From the NCBI RefSeq assembly GCF_000203915.1, contig NC_008390.1:2170001-2234000 (forward strand): 64,000 nt of DNA, read 5' to 3'. The position numbers and the translations under genes were made by a program. The DNA comes from Burkholderia ambifaria AMMD (lineage in GTDB: Bacteria; Pseudomonadota; Gammaproteobacteria; Burkholderiales; Burkholderiaceae). The notes under the pieces were generated by a model. It searched no databases. It was not told the DNA's origin and saw only the letters and a program-made list of their open reading frames with translations. Of this stretch, positions 42,306-51,493 are shown one piece after another (within the stretch, counting starts at the first letter, position 1; the number at the start of each line of letters is the position of its first letter).

Positions 42306-42865
42306 TTAATGGGCGTCGCATCAAGAAAGCCCGCCTCCGTTGTCGTCAGCCGCATACCGAAAAAGAAAGAGAAACACCACACCACGAAATCGAGCTCTTC
42401 TCGGCTCCTGCCTTCATGCAGCGTCAGGACATGGGTCTTGGGCAGGCCGAAGACCCGGGCGTTGTACGGCATCGAGCGAACGTTTCCGCTCATGAAGTCC
42501 CGCTGCTGCTGCGCACCCGGATAGATCCAGTCCTTGAGGGCGTTGGGGTCCCCGGTAACGGTGGCCACGCTACTTTCGTGATCAGGAAGCGTCTGGACGG
42601 AGAAGCGGCCGGTCGCGATGTCGCAGGGCTTGGGGTAGTAACCGAACTCCATGGCAATCCCATTGAGCGGCGCTTTGAGTGGTTGCTCCATCACAGTGCA
42701 GGTGGCCTCATGAACTTTGTTTCGTGAATTATCTAAAACGACCATGCTCTGACCGAACAATTCATGGGCAATTTTTGTGAGCCAAGTTGGATGGCACCCT
42801 CCCCGCTTCGCCCCAGCGAGTTGTTCCGATTGCTGACGATAGTCACCATAGATCCATACGAACAC
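42306..42865 (-). pseudogene. 5' part of the HEPN-motif gene split by an IS element
   Basis: The frame starts at a GTG (42863-42865, MFVWIYGDYRQQ) with AAGG 6 bp upstream and runs through EELDFVVWCFSFFFGMRLTTTEAGFLDATPIK. There the IS begins; the disrupted product gains eight IS-coded residues before a stop. The region is a putative sensing or regulatory part, which I do not recognise. It is divergent from the AlpA-like gene, with only about 20 bp between the starts. DNA is less GC-rich than in the trb operon. Confidence 0.75.
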
Positions 42866-42884
42866 AGTGCCTTAGGAACCTTCG

Positions 42885-43271
42885 ATGCCCGCTCACGTTC
42901 ATTGCACCGATGCAGGCGATACCGCCTTGCCGCCGAAAGCATCCATTCCTTATCCGGGTACGGATGGGTACGAAGACCTTCCGCAGTTTTCGGCCAAACT
43001 TCCCCTCCCCTTCCGCCGCACCATTCGCCGCCAAGATTTGCACCAGATCGTCCCTTTGGCGGACACGACGATCTATGGAATGGAGCAACGTGGCGAGTTT
43101 CCACGCCGATTCAATCTGACCTCGCGCTGCGTTGTCTGGGATCTGGAGGAAGTCGAAGCTTGGATCGAAGCTCGCAAGCAGTCCTCTCGATCCGGTGCTA
43201 TCACCAGGTCCAACGGACCTGATGTCAGGCTACGTAAGCGCCGACCCGTGCGCGATGTAGCTTCGACGTAG
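42885..43271 (+). CDS. AlpA-family phage/ICE regulatory protein
   Basis: A 128-residue protein with a C-terminal AlpA/excisionase-like HTH: RTIRRQDLHQIVPLADTTIYGMEQRGEFPRRFNLTSRCVVWDLEEVEAWIEARK. The extended N-terminus (about 45 residues) may be over-called. AlpA-like proteins near an integrase act as excisionase or as activators of int. It is 0.9 kb from the end of the integrase gene and divergent from the broken HEPN gene. Confidence 0.85.
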   Translation: MPAHVHCTDAGDTALPPKASIPYPGTDGYEDLPQFSAKLPLPFRRTIRRQDLHQIVPLADTTIYGMEQRGEFPRRFNLTSRCVVWDLEEVEAWIEARKQSSRSGAITRSNGPDVRLRKRRPVRDVAST

Positions 43272-43279
43272 CAACGTGG

Positions 43280-43804
43280 CTAGGCGATCAGCAGTTTGAG
43301 CTCTCGCACCGCTGCCACGGGCAGTCGGTGAATTTCCTTGGTCAGATTAACTTCCAACGCTGCACGCGCGGTTTCCAGCATCTTTCGCTCAACGGCATAG
43401 CCCCCCTTCTCTTCCAGCCAGCCCAGCACTTCGGCCAAGTGCCAGATCGAGGCGCTGCCCTCGTGCACCGGTGCTGGAAAAGTCGCAGCATGAGAAAGCA
43501 TCACCTTACGCATTGCTTGGCGCGACACGCCCACCAATTCGGCGACATCGGTCAGCCCAACGAAATCCGGTGCCGCCTCCACGAGCTTCGCCAAGGGGAC
43601 AGCACGCCTCACGTCGGCCAGCGCACTGCGCACCGCGGCCTGCGCGTTCTCAGCTTCGCGGGTGAACTCAAGCGCCAAGCGACCCGGCTGCCCGATACCC
43701 ACCAAGGCGTCATCACAGCCGGCACTGCCGAGACGCTCGACCAGCACATCCGGATCACTGTCGTGCTCGGCGAGCTGGTACTTCAGAATGAAGGTGTATT
43801 CCAT
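43280..43804 (-). CDS. HTH protein with HicB-like N-terminus (putative antitoxin)
   Basis: A 174-residue protein. The N-terminal 75 residues (YTFILKYQLAEHDSDPD ... GRLALEFTREAENAQAAVRSALADV) have the strand-helix pattern of a HicB-like partial RNase-H domain. The middle (FVGLTDVAELVGVSRQAMRKVML) is a helix-turn-helix. It lies 3 bp downstream of a HicA-like gene, so a toxin-antitoxin role with operator binding is likely. I infer the pairing from order and motifs. Confidence 0.6.
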   Translation of the reverse strand: MEYTFILKYQLAEHDSDPDVLVERLGSAGCDDALVGIGQPGRLALEFTREAENAQAAVRSALADVRRAVPLAKLVEAAPDFVGLTDVAELVGVSRQAMRKVMLSHAATFPAPVHEGSASIWHLAEVLGWLEEKGGYAVERKMLETARAALEVNLTKEIHRLPVAAVRELKLLIA

Positions 43805-43807
43805 GGA

Positions 43808-44083
43808 TCAGTCCTCAGATGACGATTCAGCTTCGTTTCGTTGCTGATGGATCGTGCAGTTGTCCACGACCCGCCGCAGCGCTCGGGCATGATTGCCAGG
43901 GTTCTTCGGCGTGCTCCACACGCTCGTAATGCAGAACTCGCCGCAGCGGCACTCATCGTCGTTGTAAGGGCAGTAAATCTTGCCCCAGGCATGACTGCCG
44001 CCGACCGTGACGCGCCAGCCCTGCCTTTCCGCATGCTTGAGCGCATCTTCGACCTCCTTCTTTGGATGAGCGGAACGGGCCAT
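43808..44083 (-). CDS. HicA-like putative toxin with a Cys cluster
   Basis: A 91-residue protein. KKEVEDALKHAERQGWRVTVGGSHAWGKIYCP matches the HicA double-stranded-RNA-binding fold with the active His in GGSHAWGK (His31). HicA toxins are mRNA interferases. The continuation, CPYNDDECRCGEFC, has four Cys in 14 residues, unlike ordinary HicA, and may bind metal. It is the first gene of a pair with the HTH protein downstream. Confidence 0.6.
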   Translation of the reverse strand: MARSAHPKKEVEDALKHAERQGWRVTVGGSHAWGKIYCPYNDDECRCGEFCITSVWSTPKNPGNHARALRRVVDNCTIHQQRNEAESSSED

Positions 44084-44146
44084 TCAAGGTTTCCAGTATG
44101 GGGATGAATCGTCAGGTTGTCAACTGACAACCTGACGTGAAGTGAC

Positions 44147-45403
44147 TCAGACCGATGCGCTCAGCACCGGCACGACCGTATTGCTCGGCAACAACGTGGG
44201 CGCGTATGCGCCACCCTCCACCCAGGCATCGACCATGTTGGCCCACTCCTGCAGCATGTGACGGCGCGGCTCGGCGTATTCGGCCTTGTTGTAGACCGAG
44301 CGCGAGGAACGGCCGTCTTCATGCGCCAGGCACTTCTCGATCCAGTCGCCGTTGAAGCCGACCTCGTTGAGCAGCGTCGAGCCGGTGCGGCGCAGGTCGT
44401 GCACCGTGAAAGGTTCTAGCGGCAAACCGGCAGCTTTGGCGCGCTCGGACACGATCTGGGTCACGCGGTTGAGCGTCGCCTTGGACATACAGCGGTCGGC
44501 GTCGTAGCGCGACGGCAGGACGAACTTCGACCCCGCTGCGCAAGTGTGCAGCGCAACGAAGATGTCCACGGCCTGGCGGGACAGATAGACGACGTGCGGG
44601 TTGCGACCCTTCATTCGTGATTTTGGAATCGTCCAGGTCGCGTTCTCGAAATCAACCTCGGCCCATGTCGCCTCGATCAATTCGCTCTTGCGTACCAGCG
44701 TCAACAGAATCATGCGCAACGCCAGGCGAATGGTCGGATAGGTGGCCACCGATTCCATCTGCCGGTACATCAAACGGATTTCCATCGGTGACAGCGCTCG
44801 ATCCTTGGGCACGAAGGTCGCGATCGAAGCCGCGCCCACGCCATCGGCCGGGTTGTCGACCTTCTCGCCGTGCAGGATGGCGAAGGCGTAGACCTGCTTC
44901 ACGATATCGCGCACGTGGACGGCTGTGGCGGGGGCGCCGCGAGCCTTCACCTTGTTGCACAAGGCGCGCAGGTCGTCGGAGCTGACTTCGTTTAGCAGCC
45001 GGTTCTTGAACGCCGGCAGGATGTCCCGATCAACGATGCTCTTGCGCATCGCACGCGTGCTGTCGGCCATCTTGGCGTCGGCAAGCCATCGGGCAGTCAT
45101 GTCGCCGAAATTCTTGGCAGCGGTCAGCCGGCGCTTCTCGCGCTGCTTCTCGTGCGCCGGGGATCTGCCCTCGGCAACAGCTTTCTTGGCGTCGAGCAGC
45201 TTTTCGCGAGCCAAGGCCAGTGAGATGCCGGCCGGCCCGTAACGGCCGATGGTTAGCGTTTCACGCCGGCCGTTGAGACGGTAATCGTAGCGGAAGGTGA
45301 CGGTACCGGTGGGCGATACCGTCACGTACATGCCGTCACGGTCGGAAGCCTTGTAAGTCAGGGACTTAGGCTTGAGGTTGCGCAGTGCGGTGTCGGTAAG
45401 CAT
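44147..45403 (-). CDS. int: ICE tyrosine integrase (P4-type, DUF4102)
   Basis: A 418-residue integrase with an N-terminal DUF4102 arm-binding domain (LTDTALRNLKPKSLTYKASDRDGMYVTVSP). The catalytic residues are Arg238 (LTLVRKSELIEATW), His335/Arg338 (VHDLRRTG), His361 (LAHEDG) and the nucleophile Tyr371 (SVYNKAEYAEPRR). It stands next to the 3' end of guaA, its probable attachment site. Complete, so the element should be able to excise. Its leader contains the dyads described at 45404-45704. Confidence 0.95.
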   Translation of the reverse strand: MLTDTALRNLKPKSLTYKASDRDGMYVTVSPTGTVTFRYDYRLNGRRETLTIGRYGPAGISLALAREKLLDAKKAVAEGRSPAHEKQREKRRLTAAKNFGDMTARWLADAKMADSTRAMRKSIVDRDILPAFKNRLLNEVSSDDLRALCNKVKARGAPATAVHVRDIVKQVYAFAILHGEKVDNPADGVGAASIATFVPKDRALSPMEIRLMYRQMESVATYPTIRLALRMILLTLVRKSELIEATWAEVDFENATWTIPKSRMKGRNPHVVYLSRQAVDIFVALHTCAAGSKFVLPSRYDADRCMSKATLNRVTQIVSERAKAAGLPLEPFTVHDLRRTGSTLLNEVGFNGDWIEKCLAHEDGRSSRSVYNKAEYAEPRRHMLQEWANMVDAWVEGGAYAPTLLPSNTVVPVLSASV

Positions 45404-45704
45404 CGAGGTTTTTCCTCCTGTTCTTGACGGCTTTTGCCGTCAGGGGTCAGGAGACCTGCTGATGCCTGGAAAGCCGCATGAAACAAGCTTTCCAGAGGAG
45501 ACATTTACCGTCAAAGACCGGTTTGGTCTCAATAGTAAACGGGAGGGTCATAATCCGACCTCCAGTTCTTACCGTCAGTTCTACCGCCAACACGTTTTGC
45601 TGGCCGGCGATAGTCACCGATAGCTACCGCGACGTATTTCTTTCTAACTCAATACGTTACGTCAGTTTTTCGATAGCTGGCGATAGTCCCCGAAGGACCC
45701 GATT
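45404..45704. other. Integrase leader and attachment-site arm region with repeats
   Basis: About 300 bp between int and guaA with no gene. It contains the perfect dyad TGACGGC-TTTT-GCCGTCA (45425-45442), the dyad CTGGAAAG/CTTTCCAG (45466-45473, 45488-45495), and direct repeats GCGATAGTCACCGA and GCGATAGTCCCCGA near 45607 and 45680. Several ACCGTCA copies also lie between 45500 and 45580. These fit integrase or excisionase binding sites and the int promoter. Confidence 0.65.
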
Positions 45705-45722
45705 TCACTCCCACTCGATCGT
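45705..45722. other. Probable attachment-site core at the 3' end of guaA
   Basis: The last codons of guaA, GAGTGGGAGTGA on its coding strand, abut the element. The guaA 3' end is a known integration hot spot for genomic islands with this kind of integrase. Insertion leaves the gene complete. The second copy of the core should flank the other end of the ICE, left of the window. Confidence 0.7.
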
Positions 45723-47324
45723 CGCCGGCGGCTTGCCCGAGATGTCGTACACCACCCGGTTGATCCCGCGCACCTCGTTGATGATCCGGTTCGACGCACG
45801 GCCGAGCAACGCGTACGGCAGGTGCGCCCAGTGCGCGGTCATGAAATCGGTGGTCTGCACCGCGCGCAGCGACGTCACGTAGTCGTACGTGCGGCCATCG
45901 CCCATCACGCCGACCGACTTCACCGGCAGGAACACCGCGAACGCCTGGCTCGTCAGGTCGTACCACGTCTTGCCGACGTCGGCCTCGCCGCACAGGCCGG
46001 CTGCCGCGTCCTGCGCCGTCGCGGTCGTGCCGCGCAGTTCTTCGATGAAGATCGCATCCGCGCGACGCAGCAAGTCCGCGTATTCGCGCTTCACTTCGCC
46101 GAGAATCCGCACGCCGAGGCCCGGGCCCGGGAACGGATGGCGGTACACCATCTCCGGCGGCAGACCGAGCGCGACGCCCAGTTCGCGCACTTCGTCCTTG
46201 AACAGGTCGCGCAGCGGTTCGAGCAGCTTCAGGCCGAGCGTTTCCGGCAGGCCGCCGACGTTGTGGTGACTCTTGATCGTCGTCGCCTTCTTCGTCTTCG
46301 TGCCGCCCGACTCGACCACGTCCGGATAGATCGTGCCCTGTGCGAGCCACTTCGCCTTCGACAGCTTCTGCGCTTCGGCCTGGAACACCTCGACGAATTC
46401 GCGGCCGATGATCTTGCGCTTCGCTTCCGGATCGGTCACACCGGTCAGGTGGCCGAGGAACTGCTCGGATGCGTCGACGTGCACGACCTTCGCATGCAGG
46501 CGGCCCTCGAACATGTCGAGCACCATCTTGCCCTCGTTCAGGCGCAGCAGGCCGTGGTCGACGAACACGCAGGTCAGCTGGTCACCGATCGCGCGGTGGA
46601 TCAGCGCAGCCGCGACGCTCGAATCGACGCCGCCCGACAGGCCGAGAATCACTTCCTCGTCACCGACCTGCTCGCGAATCTTCGCGACGGCTTCCTCGAT
46701 GTGGTTGCTCATGATCCAGTCGGGCTTCGCGCCGGCGATCTGCAGCACGAAGCGTTCGATGATCTGGCGGCCCTTCACCGTGTGCGTGACTTCCGGGTGG
46801 AACTGCACCGCGTAGTAGCCGCGCGCCTCGTCGGCCATGCCGGCGATCGGGCAGCTCGGCGTCGACGCCATCAGCGCGAAGCCCGGCGGCAGCTCGGCCA
46901 CCTTGTCGCCGTGGCTCATCCAGACCTTCAGCATGCCGTGGCCTTCGGCCGTCGTGAAATCCTCGATGCCGTCGAGCAGGCGCGTATGGCCGTGCGCGCG
47001 CATTTCCGCGTAGCCGAATTCGCGGTGGTCGCTCCACTCGACCTTGCCGCCGAGCTGCACGGCCATCGTCTGCATGCCGTAGCAGATGCCGAGCACCGGC
47101 ACGCCGAGATCCCAAACGGCCTGCGGCGCGCGCAGTTGATGGTCTTCGTACGTGCTCGCGTGGCTGCCCGACAGGATCACCGCCTTCGGCGCGAACTCGC
47201 GGACGAACTCGTCGGACACGTCGTTCGGGTGGATTTCGCAGTAGACGTGCGCTTCGCGCACGCGGCGCGCGATCAGTTGGGTGACTTGCGAACCGAAGTC
47301 GAGAATCAGGATTTTGTCGTGCAT
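45705..47324 (-). CDS. guaA: GMP synthase (glutamine-hydrolysing)
   Basis: A 539-residue bifunctional enzyme that converts XMP to GMP. The class I amidotransferase domain has Cys81 in GICYGMQTM and HPEVTHT. The ATP-pyrophosphatase domain has LSGGVDSSV (about residue 230), and the C-terminal dimerisation domain ends PPATIEWE. Full length, so not harmed by the ICE. It is downstream of guaB with one small membrane-protein gene between. Confidence 0.98.
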   Translation of the reverse strand: MHDKILILDFGSQVTQLIARRVREAHVYCEIHPNDVSDEFVREFAPKAVILSGSHASTYEDHQLRAPQAVWDLGVPVLGICYGMQTMAVQLGGKVEWSDHREFGYAEMRAHGHTRLLDGIEDFTTAEGHGMLKVWMSHGDKVAELPPGFALMASTPSCPIAGMADEARGYYAVQFHPEVTHTVKGRQIIERFVLQIAGAKPDWIMSNHIEEAVAKIREQVGDEEVILGLSGGVDSSVAAALIHRAIGDQLTCVFVDHGLLRLNEGKMVLDMFEGRLHAKVVHVDASEQFLGHLTGVTDPEAKRKIIGREFVEVFQAEAQKLSKAKWLAQGTIYPDVVESGGTKTKKATTIKSHHNVGGLPETLGLKLLEPLRDLFKDEVRELGVALGLPPEMVYRHPFPGPGLGVRILGEVKREYADLLRRADAIFIEELRGTTATAQDAAAGLCGEADVGKTWYDLTSQAFAVFLPVKSVGVMGDGRTYDYVTSLRAVQTTDFMTAHWAHLPYALLGRASNRIINEVRGINRVVYDISGKPPATIEWE

Positions 47325-47355
47325 GGCTGCGGACGGGATGAAGAGAATAAGAAAA

Positions 47356-47374
47356 GCAGCGCATGAAGCGCTGC
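47356..47374 (-). terminator. Hairpin between the small membrane-protein gene and guaA
   Basis: The dyad GCAGCGC-ATGAA-GCGCTGC (7-bp stem) is followed on the minus strand by TTTTCTTATTC. It may attenuate or end transcripts from guaB before guaA; the T-tract is weak. Confidence 0.45.
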
Positions 47375-47431
47375 GTCAATAACATGGACAACGGCGTCGG
47401 GCGGCAGGCGGCTCGCGCGACGCATCGCCGG

Positions 47432-48031
47432 TCAATCCCGCGACGGCGGGCGCGCGTCGAATGCGACGCTGCCTGACAATCGGTCGGATGCGGCCGGCGT
47501 GGCTGCCGCGGCCGGCGCCGCAGGCGCGACCGGACGGCCGACGACCGGTTCGACCCGCTGCTGCGGTGCGGACGCCGGCGCCGGTTCGGCCGGACGCTTC
47601 GCGTCCCGGGCCTCGAGCACCAGCGCCTTCTCGCGCCGCCGCACGGCCGATGCGAGCCGCACGCCGCCGAGGCCAAGCACGATCAGCGCAACACCGGCCA
47701 GCGCCGACAGCACGCGGCCGGCCGCCGCGAGCGCGGGACCGTTTCCGGTGCCGAACGACCACACGACCGTCAGCACGCCGATCAGCCAGTTCACATGGCC
47801 GACCACGCGCGCGACGGGCGTCGTGAGTTCGCCGTTGACCGCCGCATGGAACGCGAGCCACGCGAGCCCGAGCAGCGCGATGCCGAACGCCTGGCCGAGC
47901 ATCGCCGGCTGGATGTTCGCGAGTTGCAGCGCATTGAACAGCGCCTGCCAGGGTGTCAGCACGAACAGCACGCCGAACCCCAGCAGCAGCATGGCATCGA
48001 CGATCAGCACGGCTCGCAGCAGCGGTTTCAT
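47432..48031 (-). CDS. Small integral membrane protein between guaB and guaA
   Basis: A 199-residue protein with four probable membrane segments in the first 130 residues (ILVDAMLLLGFGVLFVLTP, AFGIALLGLAWLAFHA, LIGVLTVVWSFG, VLSALAGVALIVLGLG). An Ala/Pro-rich cytoplasmic tail follows. I do not recognise a characterised family; similar genes lie between guaB and guaA in Burkholderia. It starts 6 bp after the guaB stop, so it is co-transcribed with it. Confidence 0.85.
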   Translation of the reverse strand: MKPLLRAVLIVDAMLLLGFGVLFVLTPWQALFNALQLANIQPAMLGQAFGIALLGLAWLAFHAAVNGELTTPVARVVGHVNWLIGVLTVVWSFGTGNGPALAAAGRVLSALAGVALIVLGLGGVRLASAVRRREKALVLEARDAKRPAEPAPASAPQQRVEPVVGRPVAPAAPAAAATPAASDRLSGSVAFDARPPSRD

Positions 48032-48037
48032 CGGCGA

Positions 48038-49498
48038 TCAGTCCACGTGGTAGTTCGGTGCTTCCTTCGTGATCTGCACGTCGTGCACGTGCGACTCGCG
48101 CATGCCGGCCGCAGTGATCTGGACGAATTCGGCCTTGTCGTGCAGCTCGTCGATCGTGCGGCAGCCGCAGTAGCCCATGCTCGCGCGCACGCCGCCGACC
48201 AGCTGGAAGAGGATCGCGTTGACCGAGCCCTTGTACGCGACGCGGCCTTCGATGCCTTCCGGCACGAGCTTGTCGATGTTCGCGGAGTTGTCCTGGAAGT
48301 AGCGGTCCGCCGCGCCGTCCTTCATCGCGCCGACCGAACCCATGCCGCGATACGACTTGTACTGGCGGCCCTGATACAGGAACACGTCGCCCGGCGCCTC
48401 TTCGGTGCCCGCGAACATGCTGCCCATCATCACCGCGTTCGCGCCGGCCGCGAGGGCCTTCGACACGTCGCCCGAGAAACGCACGCCGCCGTCGGCGATG
48501 CACGGCACGCCGGTGCCCTTCAGCGCGTCCGACACGTTCGCGATCGCGCTGATCTGCGGCACGCCGACGCCCGCGACGATCCGCGTCGTGCAGATCGAGC
48601 CCGGGCCGATACCGACCTTGACCGCGTCCGCGCCGTATTCGACGAGCGCCTTCGCGGCAGCGGCCGTCGCGATGTTGCCGCCGATCACCTCGACGTGCGG
48701 GAAGTTCTGCTTGACCCAGCGCACGCGCTCCAGCACGCCCTTGCTGTGACCGTGCGCGGTATCGACGACGATCACGTCGACGCCGGCCTGCACCAGCAGC
48801 TCGACACGCTCTTCGTTGTCGGGGCCGACGCCGACCGCCGCGCCTGCGCGCAGCTTGCCGTGTTCGTCCTTGCACGCATCCGGGTGTTCGGTCTGCTTCG
48901 TGATGTCCTTGACGGTCATCAGGCCGCGCAGTTCGAACGCGTCGTTGACGACCAGCACGCGCTCGAGGCGGTGGCTGTGCATCAGCGCCTTCGCTTCGGC
49001 GAGCGGCGTGCCTTCCTTGACCGTGACGAGACGCTCGCGCGGCGTCATGATGGACTTGACCGGTTCGTCGAGGCGCGATTCGAAACGCAGGTCGCGGTTC
49101 GTGACGATGCCGACGAGTTGCGGGCCTTCGACGACCGGGAAGCCCGAGATGCCATGCTGACGCGACAGCGCGATCACGTCGCGCACCTTCATCTGCGGCG
49201 GGACCGTGATCGGGTCGCGCACGACGCCCGATTCGAAACGCTTGACTTTCGCGACCTCGCGGGCCTGCTCGGCCGGCGTGAGGTTCTTGTGGACGATACC
49301 CACACCACCCTGCTGCGCCATCGCGATCGCAAGGCGACCTTCGGTGACCGTGTCCATCGCGGCGGACACGAGCGGCATGTTCAGGGAGATGTTGCGGGTC
49401 AGCTTGGTCTTCAGGCTGGTGTCACGCGGGAGAACGTCGGAGAAGGCGGGAACGAGGAGCACGTCATCGAAAGTGAGTGCTTTTTGGATCAGACGCAT
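48038..49498 (-). CDS. guaB: Inosine-5'-monophosphate dehydrogenase
   Basis: A 486-residue IMPDH with a TIM barrel, two CBS domains inserted near residues 95-210, the phosphate-binding loop and the catalytic Cys in [15 protein letters not shown] (about residue 302). It also has the C-terminal flap [15 protein letters not shown]. It oxidises IMP to XMP with NAD+, the step before GuaA. Start by homology ([20 protein letters not shown]). Confidence 0.98.
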   Translation of the reverse strand: MRLIQKALTFDDVLLVPAFSDVLPRDTSLKTKLTRNISLNMPLVSAAMDTVTEGRLAIAMAQQGGVGIVHKNLTPAEQAREVAKVKRFESGVVRDPITVPPQMKVRDVIALSRQHGISGFPVVEGPQLVGIVTNRDLRFESRLDEPVKSIMTPRERLVTVKEGTPLAEAKALMHSHRLERVLVVNDAFELRGLMTVKDITKQTEHPDACKDEHGKLRAGAAVGVGPDNEERVELLVQAGVDVIVVDTAHGHSKGVLERVRWVKQNFPHVEVIGGNIATAAAAKALVEYGADAVKVGIGPGSICTTRIVAGVGVPQISAIANVSDALKGTGVPCIADGGVRFSGDVSKALAAGANAVMMGSMFAGTEEAPGDVFLYQGRQYKSYRGMGSVGAMKDGAADRYFQDNSANIDKLVPEGIEGRVAYKGSVNAILFQLVGGVRASMGYCGCRTIDELHDKAEFVQITAAGMRESHVHDVQITKEAPNYHVD

Positions 49499-49763
49499 GG
49501 CAAATCCTATGGGCGCAAAAGCGAATTATACGCGAAGCGCTGCGAATTTTCACAACACGAACAACGGGTTAGCCGTCGCCGAGCGTTCGGGGGCCGAATC
49601 GTTCGGATCGCCGTTCGGTTCGTTTTCGATCGCTTTTCGTTTCACCCGGGCATCGACCCATTCGCGCAGCCGGCCGGAATTCGGGCCGATGGAGCGTCGT
49701 TGCCGTACGACGCGGCAACCGACGGCGCCCCCGCTCGATGCGCGTTGGCGGCCGCGAGCACCG

Positions 49764-50585
49764 CTAGGCGAGCCCCGCCGCGGCGCACGCGATCATCATT
49801 GCGCCGGCGCCGGTGGCGACGCCTCCGACGATCCGCGCGATGCGCTCGCCGGCCGGAACCAGCCGCTCGGCCGCGATGGCCACCGTCACGACCGCCATCA
49901 CGCGTAGATCCATCATGCCGGCCGCCAGCGCAACGGCCATCAGGTTCCCGCAGCAGGCGCCGCACCGCAGGGCGGCCCGCACGCCGTGCCGCCACGCGGC
50001 GCCGGCACCTGCCCGCCGCGCACCTTCGTCGTCCGGTGCACGCCGGCAGCAGGCAAGCCGGCGCAGCTTCCAGCCGGAAAACTGCAGCACGCCGGCGCCA
50101 AGCATGACCGCGCCGGCAGCAAACGGCATTGCGGCAGCAAGTGCGGACAGCCGCGTGGCGGCCGCCGCCAACGCGGCACCGACGGGAAACACCACCGCAC
50201 CGACCGCCATCCACACCGAGAAATACCCGGCGCCCGCAATCGCGACGAACCATGCCGCACGCGCGTCGCCCACCGGGCCGAGGCTTTGCCGGTATCGCCA
50301 GAGCACCGGCGCCAGCACCGGCAGCATCATCGTCACCGTCATCGCGCCCCACATGCCGGCGAACCCGGCGAACGCGTCCCCTGCCCGCCATCCGCACGGC
50401 CTGAGCCACCCGGCCGACAGCGTCCAGCCGCCCGCCATCGGCATGCCGCCGATCGCGTCCATCGCTGCGTGCTGCGCGAGCGTCGCCCACACGGCGGCGG
50501 CGAACACCGCGGCGAGCGCGGCACCGAACGCGAGCCGGCCGCCGCCCGCAGCGCCGGTCGCAGCCGGTTTCGTCGCGATGTCCAT
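49764..50585 (-). CDS. DUF2182 integral membrane protein
   Basis: A protein of about 273 residues with seven or so membrane segments and the DUF2182 signature MWGAMTVTMMLPVLAPVLWRY plus LRCGACCGNLMAV in the second half (copper-binding-like CGxCC and Met-rich patches). The family is often associated with metal or terminal-oxidase contexts, but its function is unknown. It lies 30 bp downstream of the DUF899 gene on the same strand. Confidence 0.85.
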   Translation of the reverse strand: MDIATKPAATGAAGGGRLAFGAALAAVFAAAVWATLAQHAAMDAIGGMPMAGGWTLSAGWLRPCGWRAGDAFAGFAGMWGAMTVTMMLPVLAPVLWRYRQSLGPVGDARAAWFVAIAGAGYFSVWMAVGAVVFPVGAALAAAATRLSALAAAMPFAAGAVMLGAGVLQFSGWKLRRLACCRRAPDDEGARRAGAGAAWRHGVRAALRCGACCGNLMAVALAAGMMDLRVMAVVTVAIAAERLVPAGERIARIVGGVATGAGAMMIACAAAGLA

Positions 50586-50615
50586 CACTCGCTCCCGTTG
50601 CGGTTCGGCCCGCGC

Positions 50616-51380
50616 TCAACCGCGTGCGTATTCGTCATGACGACGCCACCACACGCCGGTCTCGTTGCGCCCGAGCGGCGCGCGATCGAGCCACTGGTAC
50701 ATGCCCCACAGTCCGTCGAGCCCGCGCGCGTAGGTCGAATACGTATGATAGACGACGCCGTCCTCGCGCACGAACGCGCTCATCCCCGGCCGGTCGAGCG
50801 AGTACGTGGCGGCGTCGGTACCGCACGTCGCCGCGAACTGCGCGACGGCGGCAGGCGGGGGGTCCATGTCCATCGCGTGGCCGGCCCGCGCGTAGTTGTA
50901 TTCGACGTCGCCCGCGCGCTGCTGCGCTTCGGTGAACGACACGTTGAAGTCGAAATTGAACTCACCGCCGTCCGACGATGCCCACGGAAAGCGCCAGCCC
51001 ATCCGCTGCCGGTACGCGAGCAGCTTCGCGAGCGGCGCCCGCGACACCGCGGCGAGCGTCACGTCGTGGTTCGCGAGGTGGACCGCAAAGCCGTCGAAGC
51101 CATCGGCCAGCGCCGAGCACGACGGGCAGCCGGCCTTGTAGTCGGGGCCGAACATGAAGTGATAGACGAGCAGTTGCGAGCGGCCGCCGAACAGATCGTC
51201 GAGCGTCGCCGGGCCGTGCTCGGTATCGAACCGGTAGGTCTTGTCGACGCGCACCCACGGCAGCGCCTGGCGCCGCCGCGCGAGCTCGTCGCTCTGCCGT
51301 GTCAGTGTCTTTTCCGCGTCGAGCAGCGCGCGGCGCGCGGCCAGCCATTCGGCGCGTGTTCCGGTGAGATGGGTCGTCAT
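50616..51380 (-). CDS. DUF899 thioredoxin-like family protein
   Basis: A 254-residue protein of the DUF899 family (thioredoxin-like fold). Signatures are LARRRQALPWVRVDKTYRF, LVYHFMFGPDYKAGCPSCSALADGFDG (Cys pair) and VYHTYSTYARGLDGLWGMYQWLD near the end. Enzymatic role unknown. It pairs with the DUF2182 gene and is divergent from a winged-helix regulator. Confidence 0.9.
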   Translation of the reverse strand: MTTHLTGTRAEWLAARRALLDAEKTLTRQSDELARRRQALPWVRVDKTYRFDTEHGPATLDDLFGGRSQLLVYHFMFGPDYKAGCPSCSALADGFDGFAVHLANHDVTLAAVSRAPLAKLLAYRQRMGWRFPWASSDGGEFNFDFNVSFTEAQQRAGDVEYNYARAGHAMDMDPPPAAVAQFAATCGTDAATYSLDRPGMSAFVREDGVVYHTYSTYARGLDGLWGMYQWLDRAPLGRNETGVWWRRHDEYARG

Positions 51381-51493
51381 TGCGGGTTCCTCCTTGGGAC
51401 AGGGATCCGGGCACGGCGCATCTGCCGTGTGCGTGGTGCTAGATTAGGGCCGGGCATCGGACGGCAGGGAGTGACAACTGTGTCGGGATTCGG

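Noticed and set aside
1..45704. The ICE as a plasmid carrying chromosomal genes at the right
   Set aside because: guaA is intact and followed by conserved Burkholderia core genes in normal order, and a complete integrase abuts the guaA 3' end, a known integration site.
47795..50107. 770-residue plus-strand frame opposite guaB
   Set aside because: It is His/Arg/Asp-rich, antisense to guaB throughout, and runs on into the next intergenic region. It is typical of the antisense frame of high-GC genes.
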